Source of the DNA: Micropterus salmoides
Lineage: Eukaryota > Chordata > Actinopteri > Centrarchiformes > Centrarchidae
Assembly (NCBI RefSeq): GCF_014851395.1
Contig: NW_024040707.1
Location: 5,454,349-5,518,348 of the forward strand
Length of the DNA: 64,000 nucleotides
Direction of reading: 5' to 3'
A model generated the notes under the pieces. It was given only the letters and a program-made list of their open reading frames with translations. It was not told the DNA's origin and searched no databases. This document shows, piece after piece, positions 31,931-43,456 of the stretch (its first letter is position 1; each line of letters opens with the position of its first letter). A program made the position numbers and the translations under genes.

Positions 31931-33439
31931 TTAAGAGTCCACATTGAATTATTATTATATTATACATTTATATTATTATTTTCCTATTCGTTTGCACTGT
32001 TGCTCTTGTGGTTTTAATTTTTATGAGGTTTTTATGCACAGCTCCTCTTCTGTTTACTTTTGATTTAAATAATTTCGATGGTCGGGGGACAGACACCGTC
32101 ACTATAGGGTTTTCACTAAGTAACTCCAGGAATGGAGGGGCAGAGAAGTGTCTTAGACTGCGAGTCTGCGTAAGGCTTTGGGTGGGTAATTGCAGAAATA
32201 GAAGGGCAGAGAAGTGTGTTAGACTGCGACTCTACCTCTTGGTCTCAACTCTGGGTTGTCATGGATTTGGTCCACTAATATAGTTTGTACTGTAGACTGT
32301 CTATGTGCTGTAGTATGCTGTATGAAACTGTTAAATTGATTTATTTGCATTATGCTAGGCCATGCTAACCCGGTTTCTGGATTTCAAAGTCGGAAAACAA
32401 TATAAATGTACCATTTAAAAATTCTTTAAAAAAAAAAAAAGGTAAGGAGATCAAGGCTGCAGCCGATCTGTAGCAGATCTTTGGTACATTGCTTTGGTAT
32501 ATTGGTGCAAACATAAGAAATATAAAATAAAAAGAAATAAAACCAAGTACTGTAACCACAACTGTAACATTACACGAACAATCCAATGTTTATTTAGAAT
32601 AATGATAATAATAAAGCAACAAGAGTCACCTTTCAAACTACTTCTGTTTTTAACACAATGCTTCTAAGTTACACAAGCCTGTCCATCACGAGCCAGATGT
32701 CTCTTGATTTAAGTTAAAACATTACAACATTACTCAGAATGTAAGACAGAATAACAGCGGTACAAAAATTTTAACTGTCTCACAGCTGCTTTACTCTCAT
32801 GTTGTTGTTGGACCTCGTCTACTGCGTTAGCTGCAGCGGTCTATGGGACCAGGGTGACCAGGGTGTGGGTGGATCAGGTGAGCTGATTGGCCCTTTAGCT
32901 AATGGTTGGCTCATTAGCTTCCTCCTCCGCACTTGCAGAGCTTCTCAACGCATTCGCCAGCATTTTCCAAAACTGCCAATATTTAAAATCTACACAGTCG
33001 ATTTCTCGCCCCAAAACTTGTTAGAAGTGGATTTGGCGATGAAATAGCTAATGAAAATTGTAAAACAAGTTCTGTTGTTGTCTACACAACAGACCGGTTG
33101 TTATTACAGTTCTAGCGCTTTGCATTATGGGCACACGAGGTAGACTGGTCTGATGCATACTGGAAATTTTTCCCGAATCACTACACATTAGTGCCAAATC
33201 AATACGTACTATTGAGTATAGTCGAAGTGTTTATTGTTGTAACCATGATAATCAAGGTCCCCTAACCATGACAAAGTAGAAATTTTAACCAAAACCATGA
33301 TCGCTGTCTCAACCTTACCAAGTCATTTTTGTGTCTAAACCTCAGTAAACCTTAGCAACCAAGTGAGAGATGGATCTGACTGAGAACCCAGGACACTATG
33401 CACACTGAAAACTGAAAAAAAATAACGAAAACAGACACA
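31931..33439. other. unassigned DNA
   Basis: No gene recognised. A poly-A run lies at 32429. The part at 33225-33360 contains 'taaccatgataatc', 'taaccatgac' and 'caaccttaccaag', and repeats words from 29230-29265, which suggests a shared diverged repeat. Confidence 0.3.
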
Positions 33440-33635
33440 ATCCTCCCACCGTCCAAAGACATGCAGGCTAGGTGAATTGGTGTCTGCAAAATTGTCCTTA
33501 GGTGTGAATGTGAGTGGTTGTGTGGCCCTGCGATGGACTGGAGATCGCCTTTCGCCCGATGTAAGCTGGGATTGGCTCCAGCCCCCCGCAACCCTGTACG
33601 CAGGATAAGAGGTTGATGATGGATGGATGGATGGT
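33440..33635 (+). repeat. Rex3/RTE-type LINE 3' tail
   Basis: 'caccgtccaaagacatgcag', 'ggtgtgaatgtgagtgg', 'gctgggattggctccagcc' and the final (GATG)n run ('gatgatggatggatggatgg') are the well-known 3' end of a fish RTE/Rex3-type repeat. A second copy in the other orientation is at 58283-58418. Confidence 0.75.
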
Positions 33636-35046
33636 GAGTACCATGGATACGCATTGCTATGCCTCTGTCCTGATTGTCAGGTTGCCATGGGAGTGACTTG
33701 TCAATCAAAAAGGTAGCCACACCAAAGGGTGTTTCCAGGCTCTTCAAACATTGGGGGCTTAGCCCAGCACAGAAATCTTTCATGTTTAAACCCCCCACCC
33801 CCCATTGCCGCCTACCCAAAGTACATCTATAAAGCAACAGCAAATTATATGTAGCCTACATGTATTATCAATTTTATAATTACTACTGATAATATTAAAT
33901 TGGGGGATCTGGGGGTCCTCTGCCTGAAAAATTTGGGCTTTAAACACTTAATTTTCTGCATTCTGGTGAATTTCTTTGCACCAATTTATTGAGGAAATGT
34001 CTGAGGTGACAATTCAAAATAAGAAGAATATAGTGTAATATAATGCAGTAACGCTGTCAGGCATTCTGTATTGCTGTCAGATATGTTTCTCCTGTAGATC
34101 AACTTTTCTCATTTAATTTAATCCCAGCTGAGTCTACATACATGCAGGCATGCCTGAAGTAGCTCAAATCTTTTTAAATGTGCATATGGCAACTTTTCAC
34201 CTCAATGATAAATTAGCTTAGTTAATGTGAATTCAATTAAGAATTATTTATTCACAAAATATTCAATAAGGGGTCATGGCCACACCTTAAAGCATACACT
34301 ATTTTATTCTAAATGGGACCATGATTTAGTAAATGAACATTATTCTGTATTGGTGAAGACTTGAAACCAGCAATTGAGACCATAAATTCAAAATCATTTT
34401 TATATACTTCTATACAATCTGACTTCTTTTGCTACCAGTAGAGTCATCCTGTAATGGCCATTAGAATGAAAACAGGTTTATTATATCCTCCTCCTTCCCA
34501 CTTTTAAGACCTGAAGGCTATGTCCACTTCTTTTTTGCAGTCTATGTTCATAGTACAAGTCTGGAAAGTTCAGTACGTTTGTCGAAGGATCATCTGTTTT
34601 TTCAATTCACTGCATCACTGATGACATGCAAGCACTCATGTATGATTCACTCATCGTTTATCTTTATACTTTTTCTTGGGTTTAACAGGGTGAGACAGAG
34701 GAGGAGGAGATGATATCATGTTTGTCTTTGGCGTCAGGATGTGTGTGGGTGGTTCTTCGTCACCTTGGTGTGTATGTGCACATGTAACTTTGTGGGTTGT
34801 TTGTCTTTGCTGTTGGAGTGTGTGCAACAGATAAAGAGAGGATTTTCCATTTTTTTAAAAAAATTTTTTAGGAAGTTTGTAAGGCCATTTTGAAAGTGAA
34901 GACATTTTGTTCGGTCTTCACTTCTTCTCAGTTGTTTAAGGGAAAATAAGTCAGATTTGGATTAAGTTTAGGGTGAAGGGCTAGGGAATATTCTACAGTG
35001 TATAAACACATACAGTTGTATGTGTCTCTTGGTAATTTGATTGGTA

Positions 35047-35048
<2 letters not shown>
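33636..35048. other. unassigned AT-rich DNA
   Basis: No gene or named repeat. Short frames only; a T-run and A-run lie at 34850-34872. Confidence 0.35.

Positions 35049-35109
<61 letters not shown>
35049..35109. repeat. TG microsatellite
   Basis: About 30 uninterrupted TG dinucleotides, the longest in the window. Confidence 0.98.
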
Positions 35110-35111
<2 letters not shown>

Positions 35112-36305
35112 GAAATAAGTCTGTATTTGATGAAGGGAAGGTGAGTAGAGTTGTTGATGTTATTTTACTGTGTTTGATCTGTTCAGCTCACTAAATAAAA
35201 CTCATTTACCTTTCCAATTTCAGAGCTGTTTGCTCAGGAAAATGTTCTTCTCTCCCTCTTTCTCTCTCTCTGCTCAGAGGCATCCATCCTGTTATCATTC
35301 TCACAGAGCTGTTGTTCAGCCCAGTATTTGTCGGGGCTGTTTAACTGTCACTGAATGAGGGTCACGGCAGTGCCACTGATGTCCGATGATACTGTATCTG
35401 TATGTGTGCTGATGGATGCAGTACAGATGTTTGACAGGCTTGCTGTATGTGATCATTGGTCATCAAATCACCTGACCACTCATGTTTCTTTGTCCATCAG
35501 ACAGATCTTAAGAACATAAACTGAGAAACTGCTGCTCAACGATGCAACAAAGACACACACAAATATCATGTGAATATGTTCATGTTATGTATTTGGCATG
35601 GAAAGAGGAAGTGCAGCAGAGAAAATAAAACTAGTCCTCACCCCCCACACAGACACACCTCCTCATCCATCCATGAGTTCATTTTCAAAGTCTTTGAGTC
35701 AACATGTGGAGCCAAAGTGTGTTTACTCTGTTTAATGGGGGGGGGGGGATTTGAGCTAACACGTGTCCCCACTCTCACCACACACACACACCAGCCCATC
35801 CTGTCAAAAAGGTTTTGCAGATGAAACTAGCTGTTATCTTCAGTCCCTCCCTCCTGCAGTCTTCGTTGTCTGCTCCCACCTCTCCCCCATTTTTTTCTCC
35901 CCTTCTGCCTTTTCTGTTCATCCTGTTTCCCTTCTTCCATCTGACTCTTCTTCCATTCCTTTGACCCTATCTCTTCATTCCGCCTCCACGTTTGTCCTTT
36001 CCCCTTCCTCCTCTTCTTCCCCTCTCTCCCTATCAGCTGACATGCATTGAATGTAAAAAAAAAAAAAAAATATGCAATTTGAGTGCAGATCTTGTTCCAT
36101 TCAAGGTTGTCAGATTGGATTTAATTTCTGTTTGACTTGTACTTGACAAAACTCTATTTTCTCACCTCTCCTCCTTTTCCTCCACCTATTTTCTTCCCCA
36201 TATCCATGTGTCTCCTGATAGAACCGTGGCGAGAATACGAAAGTCCAATCCAGCACTTTGACATTGTGCAGCTCATTGTATAGTGTACAATAAATGTAGT
36301 GAGAT
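35110..36305. other. unassigned DNA with low-complexity patches
   Basis: Holds a G-run (about 35738-35748), CA-rich words (35780) and a long CT-rich tract (35840-36040) with a 95-codon Ser/Pro-rich frame that is low complexity, plus an A-run at 36056-36070. No gene was recognised. Confidence 0.4.
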
Positions 36306-36890
36306 TGTCATGCATTTGGCTTCATCCTTAAAGCAGACTGAACATAGTAAGTTTGTTAATTTATTTAACAGAGAGCAGAATGTGCAGGGAGAGGGCTGGC
36401 TGGTGAATTCTGTAAACTGGGGTTTAGTTGGCAGTTCCATCTGGTGTTTTTCTGACTGGCAGGTTTGGCAGCAGGTGAACAGGTCGAGTGTTTGTTTCTA
36501 TAGGCAGAGAGAACAGTGAATGAGCAAGGCAGGTATAGGCAGGCAAGGTAATCAAAAATCTGATTATTCCAAAACAGATTAAAGGTTAGTTTGGCTGGTG
36601 CAGCACAGAAGATCATTCATCAATCCAGGGGTGGATATCTGGCTCTTCCTTAAGTATGGCTGGTGTAGTTCAGGTGTGTGATTGGAGATGAGCGACAGGT
36701 GTGTCTTGCCACCAATCCCTTGGAGCAGAGGAATGCCGATTACTCCATTGCCAGCAGAGAGAGAGAGAAACTTAAAGAGAATGCAAACAGACAGATTAAA
36801 CCAAAATGCGGCAAGCATCCAGCTTTTATACAAAAGCAAAATAAATTTCACTTTCACTCTGATACCAGGTGCCACGGCAGTGGGATCGTG
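36306..36890 (-). mobile_element. probable gypsy-type LTR
   Basis: On the minus strand there is CTTTGTATAAAAGC (TATA-like), 'ctctctctgctggcaatgg', 'acacacctgaactacacc', a terminal 'ctgttaaataaattaac' (polyadenylation-like) and 'ccaaatgcatgaca'. This organisation resembles fish gypsy LTRs, and the minus-strand end 'tgcatgaca' has the CA form. The other terminus and a TSD were not found, so limits are approximate. Confidence 0.4.
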
Positions 36891-37714
36891 AAAGAATATA
36901 TAATATAAATAATTGGCTTAAAGTAATCATGTAGACTGTTTACAGTGTTCATTTTGGGTTGTTTCATTCATACCACATGGAAAAATGTTGAATATTTTAT
37001 CAGTACATTTGTTTTCTGTGATCCAGTTTGAGATTACAGTTGTTTTTAATTGCTAACAAAAGCCACTTTTTCAAAACTCTTCATACAGTCTGCATTACTA
37101 ACATGCATCTTGGCCAGTTATTCTCACCTCCAAAACTCACTCAAACCACCAAAACACTTGATACATGTGTCAAAATAAACTTGTTCAACCATAGCACTGG
37201 CAACAAATCTCACTCAGAAAGCACACATTGTCACTTATAACACAATGGCCCAAATACACTAAAAACAGGGAGTATTACATAAATTGTGTACTTTTGTCTT
37301 TTTTTTTTAACAAATCAGTTTTTCATTATAGATTAGAATTTACTTTATTGACTGCACTAAAGTATATGTAACAAGAATGAATCAGAAATGCAGCTATTTG
37401 CTTAATGTCCATTACTTGTTGTTTTGTTCTTTGATCTTTGCATATAGTAATTGTGAAAAATAAAAAGGTCCAACAACAACAAAAAAATCATGATATTCCA
37501 GGGCTGCAGAAATAAGGATTACAAAACAACATCAACAACATGTGTAGTATAATCACTCATACTATATTGGGATACTCATACTATATACACTTGAGGGTTT
37601 TCCAACAAAGGTTGAGGGATTTAGTTCTCCCTCTGTCCTACATATGGCCACAAGTTATTACCAACATCATATATTATTTCCCTGGTGACGCATATTGGAA
37701 AGTGTTTCTGGAAT
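36891..37714. other. unassigned AT-rich DNA
   Basis: No gene or repeat recognised up to the hAT target site at 37715. Confidence 0.35.
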
Positions 37715-37722
37715 GTCTAATC

Positions 37723-38289
37723 CAGGGGTATTCAATTAAAATACAAAGAGATCCAGTTAGAAAAAAAAATGCCAAAATAAGGTCTGGAACATGAGAACGA
37801 CTAGCTTGCGTTATCATACAGTGCTATAATGTATAGTTGGATCAACATATGCTTTTAGTCATCATCTGACTTTCAAATCAAATATTTCAACTATATTTAC
37901 TGTCAGTTTTTCATATCAAAAGGCAGGGATAATAAATGATAACTACTCTAATAATAAATACTAAATTTAAGTAAACTAAAAAAGTGCTTAATTTCAGAAA
38001 AAATGAAATAAAAAGTGTAGCTTGAAGTGATTGAAGTGTAGTCTCATACAATTTTATAATAAACGCTCAACACATCATAACAAATGAACAGCTTTAATGC
38101 CTCCTCTTTTCTTTCATTCCCTCTTATCACTTTCATACTTTCTCTTGTTCAGTGAGAAACGTGAGCTCTTACTAGGATTGGAGTTATATGAGATATTCTG
38201 GTTGTAAACTGCCTGTGGGAAGAATGTATCTATACACCCTTGATTAAAAGCCATGTGAAATCTGAAAAAAAGCCAGTTAGTGAACTCTG
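37723..38289. mobile_element. hAT-type MITE with 8-bp TSD
   Basis: The element starts 'caggggtattcaatt' and ends 'tagtgaactctg'. It is flanked by a perfect 8-bp direct repeat 'gtctaatc' (37715-37722 and 38290-38297), the hAT signature. The termini share only the outer CAG-G bases, so the TIRs are diverged. There is no coding capacity in its 567 bp, so it depends on an outside transposase. A SINE starts directly after the right TSD. Confidence 0.7.
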
Positions 38290-38297
38290 GTCTAATC

Positions 38298-38500
38298 TTC
38301 TGGGGTGGTGATGGTGCAGAGGATAAGACACTTTTTGGTGTGGGAGACCCAGGTTCCCTACCCACTGTGAAACCCACCAATGTGTCTCTGAGCAAGACAC
38401 ATAACCCCTAGTTGCTCCAGAGACATGCAACCTCTGATACATTATATATATATCTCAATTGTAAGTCGCTTTGGATAAAAGCATCAGCTAAAATGACAAA
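38298..38500 (+). repeat. tRNA-derived SINE
   Basis: 'gtgatggtgcagaggataag' (A-box region) and 'gggagacccaggttcc' (B-box region) form a degenerate tRNA-like head. The body has 'gtctctgagcaagacacata' and 'ttgctccagagacatgcaac'. The conserved tail 'gtaagtcgctttggataaaa' then 'gcatcagctaaaatgac' is the fish SINE/LINE 3' motif. Related copies are at 39755-39915 (minus) and 40275-40350. Confidence 0.75.
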
Positions 38501-38916
38501 TTAAATTGGCAGTCTTCAGCTGAAGTGTCTTCACACATTCACATTCATGGCATCAAGTAAAGACATTTGGTCATCTGGTCATAAACCTTTCACTTCCACT
38601 CAGAGAAAAACTCCTATGGGTTTAAGGAAGGGGGGTGTGGAGGACATCTTGGGAGTGGTGGAATACCACATTATCCCAACAACAAAGAGGGGATTTTCTT
38701 ACCCCTCCCTCCTCTGCTGGTGATAATTGTACAATGTATTGTAGGGGCCAGTGATCCTAATAACCCTAACCCTAATCCTCCAATCATATTTCTTTCCCTG
38801 CTGTTTGTTTTTGCCAGGTTGAATCCACCTTCATCCACAAAGATACATGTTGCTCAATTACTTTCTAAAATATAGTAAATCCACAGTTTTACAGTACTTT
38901 ACATTATTCATACCTG
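38501..38916. other. unassigned DNA
   Basis: Includes two and a half copies of CCCTAA ('taaccctaaccctaatcc', 38760-38778), too few for a telomeric tract. Nothing else was recognised. Confidence 0.35.
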
Positions 38917-39056
38917 TGTGCAGTCCCCTCCAAAAGTATTGGAACGGTAAGGTAAATTCCTTTGTTTTTGTTGTTCACTGAAGACAGATTGAAGATCAAA
39001 AGATGAGTACAAGACAAGAGTTCAGAATGTCAGCTTTTATTTCCTGGTATTCGCCT
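38917..39056 (+). mobile_element. Tc1/mariner terminal fragment
   Basis: 'cagtcccctccaaaagtatt', 'attcctttgtttttgttg', 'caagagttcagaatgtcag' and 'cttttatttcctggtattcg' follow the order of the terminal repeat of another fish Tc1 family. The match ends at about 39056 and no transposase is attached. Confidence 0.65.
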
Positions 39057-39754
39057 GTCTCACTATATGTCAGCCGGTGAGTCCCCTCCGGATGGCATCA
39101 GGGCGCACTCCACGAGAGGCGACTCATCCTCTGTGGCGTTGGACGGTGGGATGACGGTGGACAACATCGGCACAGCAGCTTCCTGGTCTTCCCCATGCTC
39201 TTTCGTCCATTTCTACCTGTGGGATGTCTCCTGTTTTTCGCTGACTCACTCTTGGCTGATTGATTTTCCCTTGTGAGTGTGCGTTGTGTATATATATAAG
39301 GTGCGCGTAGAATCGGGAGTTACAGTACGTAACTACCATTCTACAGTAACAGCTAAAACAATCAATATATTTCAAAATATAAGTACATGTAAAAATGTTA
39401 ACATACTGTATTGCACTGTAATATGTAGTTCAATTATCACTGAAGGATGCACAGCTCACCTGTTGTTTTGCCAGAAAAAGATTTACTATATATTTCAGTC
39501 TGGTTACTGCAGAAGTGTAAGACATTTTCATGTTTCATTTTCTCTGTTTTGAATGTGTTTTAATAGTTTTAGACAGAGTGTGTTAGCATTTGAAAAATGT
39601 GATGCAAGCATACAGTGTTAAGCAAGTGGTGGAGTATGATGAGAATAGAATTCATGGATTTTGGAGAAAGTAGTCATTGAAGGCATTTTGTGAAAGGAAT
39701 GAAAAATGACGTCACAGTTTATTCCACATCTGTTTCGCTGACAGTCTGAAGAGT
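39057..39754. other. unassigned DNA
   Basis: GC-rich to 39240, then AT-rich. A TATA-rich 'gtgtatatatataaggtgcg' lies at 39286-39306 and a CRE-like TGACGTCA at about 39708. No gene was recognised. Confidence 0.3.
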
Positions 39755-39915
39755 TTTAGTTAGTCATTTGGCTGGTGCTTTTATCCAAAATGACTTACAA
39801 TTGCTATATATGTGAGAGGTTACACACCTAAGTGGGGGTTAAGTGTCTTGCTGAGGGATACAATGGTGGATGTCATTGTGGGAATGAAACCCAAGTCTCC
39901 CACACCAAAGGCATA
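39755..39915 (-). repeat. tRNA-derived SINE, reverse copy
   Basis: Read on the minus strand it carries the same parts as the SINE at 38298: 'ggtgtgggagacttgggttt' (B-box region), 'ccctcagcaagacacttaac', 'gtaagtcattttggataaaa' and 'gcaccagccaaatgac'. It is more diverged. Confidence 0.65.
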
Positions 39916-40274
39916 CAGTATTTTGTATATATATTCTTTTAAGTGTCTACTACTGATATGTTTTGAGAATTATACTCCTGCATATATACTGTATTTTGCT
40001 CGTAAGTGGTGTAAATTTGGAAACGGTCACAATTGTGACCGGTAGTATAACACAGGGCTTCAATTGAAAACACAGGTTTTGGCTGTGATCCTAGTTATCA
40101 TCTGTTTATCTTCAGACATTTTGAAACTATCAGATGTGTTGGATCTCCTAGACATTTGAGACCCCCCAAGTGCTGTGTGCAGCATCATGGTCATTTCTAC
40201 ATTTGAAAGTAGGATTTGAAGTGTGATAGTGATGGCTCAGATAGGTAGACTATTGAATGGCAATATATTACCCA
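39916..40274. other. unassigned DNA
   Basis: Nothing recognisable between two SINE copies. Confidence 0.3.
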
Positions 40275-40350
40275 GTGTCTGGTTGCTCCAGAGGCATGTG
40301 ACCTCTGATATATATAGCAATTGAAAGTAGTTTTGGATAAAAGTGTTTAA
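40275..40350 (+). repeat. SINE 3' fragment
   Basis: 'ttgctccagaggcatgtgac' and 'gtagttttggataaaagtg' match the body and tail of the SINE at 38298-38500. The tRNA-like head is missing. Confidence 0.55.
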
Positions 40351-40524
40351 TAATTATTATTAATTATGTCAAATACCTATATAGTGGAAACAAATGTGAA
40401 CATGGATGAGTTGCTGAGTTTCTATAGGGCTCTTCTCACATCTTCTCACATCACTTGTCTTGGTCATATGACTCTGACAGACTGATTGGTATGTTTGTTT
40501 GATTTTAAGTTGGTAGATGCTTTA

Positions 40525-40689
40525 TTACATAAATTGTATGAAACCCATGACCGAAATAGTAATTATGTTACTTATGGAAGGAATTATAGTGAAAAAAACC
40601 CCAACAACTATTCCCCTTTTTGCTGAGGACCCCCTGGAACCACCATAAGGACCCCTGGGGGTCCCCGGACCCCACTTTGAGAACCACTG
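40525..40689. mobile_element. hAT MITE right-end copy
   Basis: From 'tgtatgaaacccatgaccga' to 'ccactttgagaaccactg' it matches the right part of the hAT element at 42590-42758, including the purine run before 'ccccttttttgctg'-like sequence and the 'ggacccctgggggtcc' palindrome. The end 'gagaaccactg' is the classic hAT terminal repeat (CAGTGGTTCTC inverted). The left end was not located. Confidence 0.7.
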
Positions 40690-41943
40690 TTCTAAGGCAC
40701 AGTTTATGTCTGCCTGCTCTGACATGCTGAATGTGTTTGAAATGAAAATGTGTTTTTTAATGTTTGTTTTTTATTGCTTTAACTTGCTTGGTCTAATTGA
40801 AGAACTTGTGTGAATTTTGACAATGCCGTTTCCCACCGGTCAACCAACATAAAATCAAAAAGGGCATAATGCTTGTGTGTTAGGGAGGTCTAAGGAGTAA
40901 AAATTTAAAACGTTTTTAGTTGTCTAACTGGACTCTGTTTTAACATGTGACATTTTTCACTGTTTCCCATTTTATAGGCCAATTGATTAATACTTACATT
41001 ACTTATTTACTGTATACAAATATAAAAGATGTCAAAATATTAAATCCCCAAAATCAGGGGCAACAGTATTTTTCTTTATACTGCAAAGACGGTGGAAAAA
41101 GATGGAGACAAACGGCGCAGCCCACGCCCTGATGCTCTCCCAGTCTCTCCTCTGTCTCTCTCCCACCCTGATCTTTGTCTCCAGTTGTTGCCATAGTGAC
41201 GCACGGGTCCCACAAGACGGTGCCAGTTAGCAGTAAATTGACTCTCCTCACATGCACACACACAGACACACACACCTCTGCGCCTACACACAGCCAACCA
41301 CGTGAGCCAACTCACTCACATGACCACATCTGCTGCATGCAGATTATGAGCCTCTTTAACATGTGTTGGTTCAGGAAATTCAACTTTTATGCTACAAACT
41401 GTTTCTGTCTCTGTCTTTGATTCTGTCTTTCCATTATACCCTATCTGAGATCACCTGTCAGTCGCTGTGGGTGGTCCTGTGATGTCTTCTTCAGAGGGTC
41501 TGTTGGTGACACTGTTGTCTAACAGGATGGGATGCCTGAAGCAACAGAGGAATTTTCCTGGAAGAGCCCACAAAACTGTTTGTTTAAGTTACTTTTCCAT
41601 ACACAGGTTCAGTCACTAAAATAGTTTTCCAACCATTCATCACAATATATGCAAAATACTGAATATCTTTCAATTGATTTAAAATTTTTGGAAAGATAAC
41701 TTTATGAAACATGCTTATGTGCTTTGTTGCTGAGTAAAATCAAATAACACTCTCATATCAGTACATTAAATATGAAGCTACAGTCAGCAGCTGCATAGCT
41801 GAGCAGAAAGACTGAAATCTATCCTGGTTCTGTCCAAAGGAAAAATAAATAAACTGTAAAATGAAAACTTGTGGTTTTACCGGGGGGGGCAGAATATGAC
41901 ACAGTGTACTTACACACTGGAACTGTCGCCAATGCGTAGGTAT
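40690..41943. other. unassigned DNA
   Basis: Holds a CA-rich patch at 41250-41280. No gene is recognised; frames on both strands at 41050-41420 are short and lack motifs. Confidence 0.3.
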
Positions 41944-41951
41944 CACTAACC

Positions 41952-42758
41952 CACTGGTTCTCAAACTTTTTCACATCAAGGACCTCTAAACTGGCACAAA
42001 TTAGATCAAGGACCCCCATTTCATAAGCTTTTGTCCCAGGATCTGTGTTACAGCCTTGGCCAGGTCCCTGGTGTTATCCCTTCCCTGTCTATCTCTCTCT
42101 CTGTGTGTGTGTGTGTGTGTTTCGTCATGACTACCTCCTCTGGCTCCGTGGGCTCACACACCTGTCAGCTCATCACTCCTCATCCGACCATACACACCTG
42201 CCTGTCATCAGCTCACCTTCCTGCAGTATATCTTCTCCAGTTCTCCAGTCATTCGTCACCAGATTGTTGTTCACCCATAGCGGTGGCTATACTCCGGCTC
42301 AAGATTAAGCTTATTCTGGAACTTCGTATTTCTGCCTCTCCGTGTCTTTGAAGTTAACTTGTTTTTCTTTGCCCCAGGACCTCATCGCCAGCCACGCAAC
42401 CGCCTCTCCTGTCCGCCTCACCATCCGCCGTTTTGCCTTGCCACCGCCACTTTCTCCAACTCCTGTGTGAACCTGACAATAAAGTCCACCTTGCCCGCAA
42501 CTCCTGTCCGTGTCCTGTGCTTGTGTTCCCAGTCCCTGATTTCCGCAACAATCTGATTAGGATTTTGGCTTTTAGATGTTTTTTTTACAGAAAGTGTATA
42601 AATCCCATGACCAAAATAGTCATACATTCTGTTACTGTTACTACACATTACTTATAATTGAAATTATAGTGAAAAAAAATCCCCTTTTTTGCTGGGGACA
42701 CCCTGGAACCCCTTCAAGGACCCCTGGGGGTCCCTGGACTCCATTTTGAGAACCGCTG
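41952..42758. mobile_element. hAT MITE with 8-bp TSD, split by an LTR
   Basis: The left TIR 'cactggttctcaaactt' and right TIR (inverted 'cagcggttctcaaaatgg') are flanked by a perfect 8-bp TSD 'cactaacc' (41944-41951 and 42759-42766). A gypsy-type solo LTR (42046-42550) with its own TSD lies inside. Without it the hAT element is about 297 bp, too short to encode a transposase. The right half is shared with 40525-40689. Confidence 0.9.
42046..42550 (+). mobile_element. solo gypsy-type LTR with 5-bp TSD
   Basis: The LTR begins 'tgttacagcc', ends 'ttccgcaaca' (TG...CA) and is flanked by the perfect 5-bp repeat 'atctg' (42041-42045 and 42551-42555). It has the CT/GT-rich body, 'cacacctgtcagctcatcac', 'gtgaacctgacaataaagtc' (polyadenylation-like AATAAA) and 'gtgtcctgtgcttgtgttcc' near the 3' end, in the same order as the LTR at 23568. 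No internal region remains, so it probably arose by LTR-LTR recombination. Confidence 0.9.
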
Positions 42759-42888
42759 CACTAACCCAGCAAGGACAGACCTCATAGCTAAATGAGAGCA
42801 AATGAGGCAGAAACAATATTCAAGCTACTGACTTCCAAAGATTTATCTACATGTCTTTAATGAATTTTGTGACTACTTTGGTTTAGAG

Positions 42889-43448
42889 CAGTGTTCGGCA
42901 ATAGGTGGCCAGTTTACTTTGATAGTGGCAAAGAACTAAAACAATTAAAGAGGCTGGTGCTGAAATAATGATCTCAGTCATGAGTGACAAGTTACTCACA
43001 TAATCACTTCCTCTTAAGTGATTGTGCCTACAAAATAATAAGAGTGAGAACATCATTGCAGCAGTACTTTATTTCATGTTTAATTGAGATCGGATTGCCC
43101 TTATTGAGAAATGCAGGAATTTCCTCTGCTTGGAGATACTGGGGAAATGAAAATAAGCGTCCATAGATGAGATGGACCAATCGGGGGGGGGGGGGGGGAC
43201 ACACACTCCTGCATATGTTTAATGTGAACATGTAAAACAAACACTCTTCATTTGAAAATGGAGAAGAATAACACTAGTAACAAGAAGGGATTGAACATAC
43301 AACCCTTCAAACAGGAATCATGTACACTACTGACTGAGCTAAACAGGCACACAGTGGATTATAAATGATAAATTGACTATGTTCTGGCCCGCCATCTAAT
43401 GACTTCAAAAGAATTTGGCCCGAAGCCAGACTTATTTGCCAACCCCTA
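42889..43448. mobile_element. hAT MITE with 8-bp TSD
   Basis: Termini 'cagtgttcggcaa' and (inverted) 'taggggttggcaa' are flanked by the perfect 8-bp repeat 'gtttagag' (42881-42888 and 43449-43456). The inner words 'aggtggcc' and 'tctggcccgcc' also resemble known hAT ends. The 560-bp body has no transposase. It carries a poly-G run (43183-43199) and a tRNA-like sequence on the minus strand (43283-43350). Confidence 0.85.
43283..43350 (-). repeat. tRNA-like sequence inside hAT MITE
   Basis: On the minus strand 'gcctgtttagctcagtcag' (A-box) and 'gttgtatgttcaatccc' (B-box) have the distance expected in a tRNA. The D-arm motif TAGCTCAGTCAGTAG is close to a real tRNA. The 3' acceptor half does not follow, so it is a tRNA pseudogene or a SINE head, not a functional tRNA. 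Confidence 0.5.
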
Positions 43449-43456
43449 GTTTAGAG

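Noticed and set aside
38760..38778. Interstitial telomeric repeat
   Set aside because: Only about three CCCTAA-like units; too short to be meaningful.
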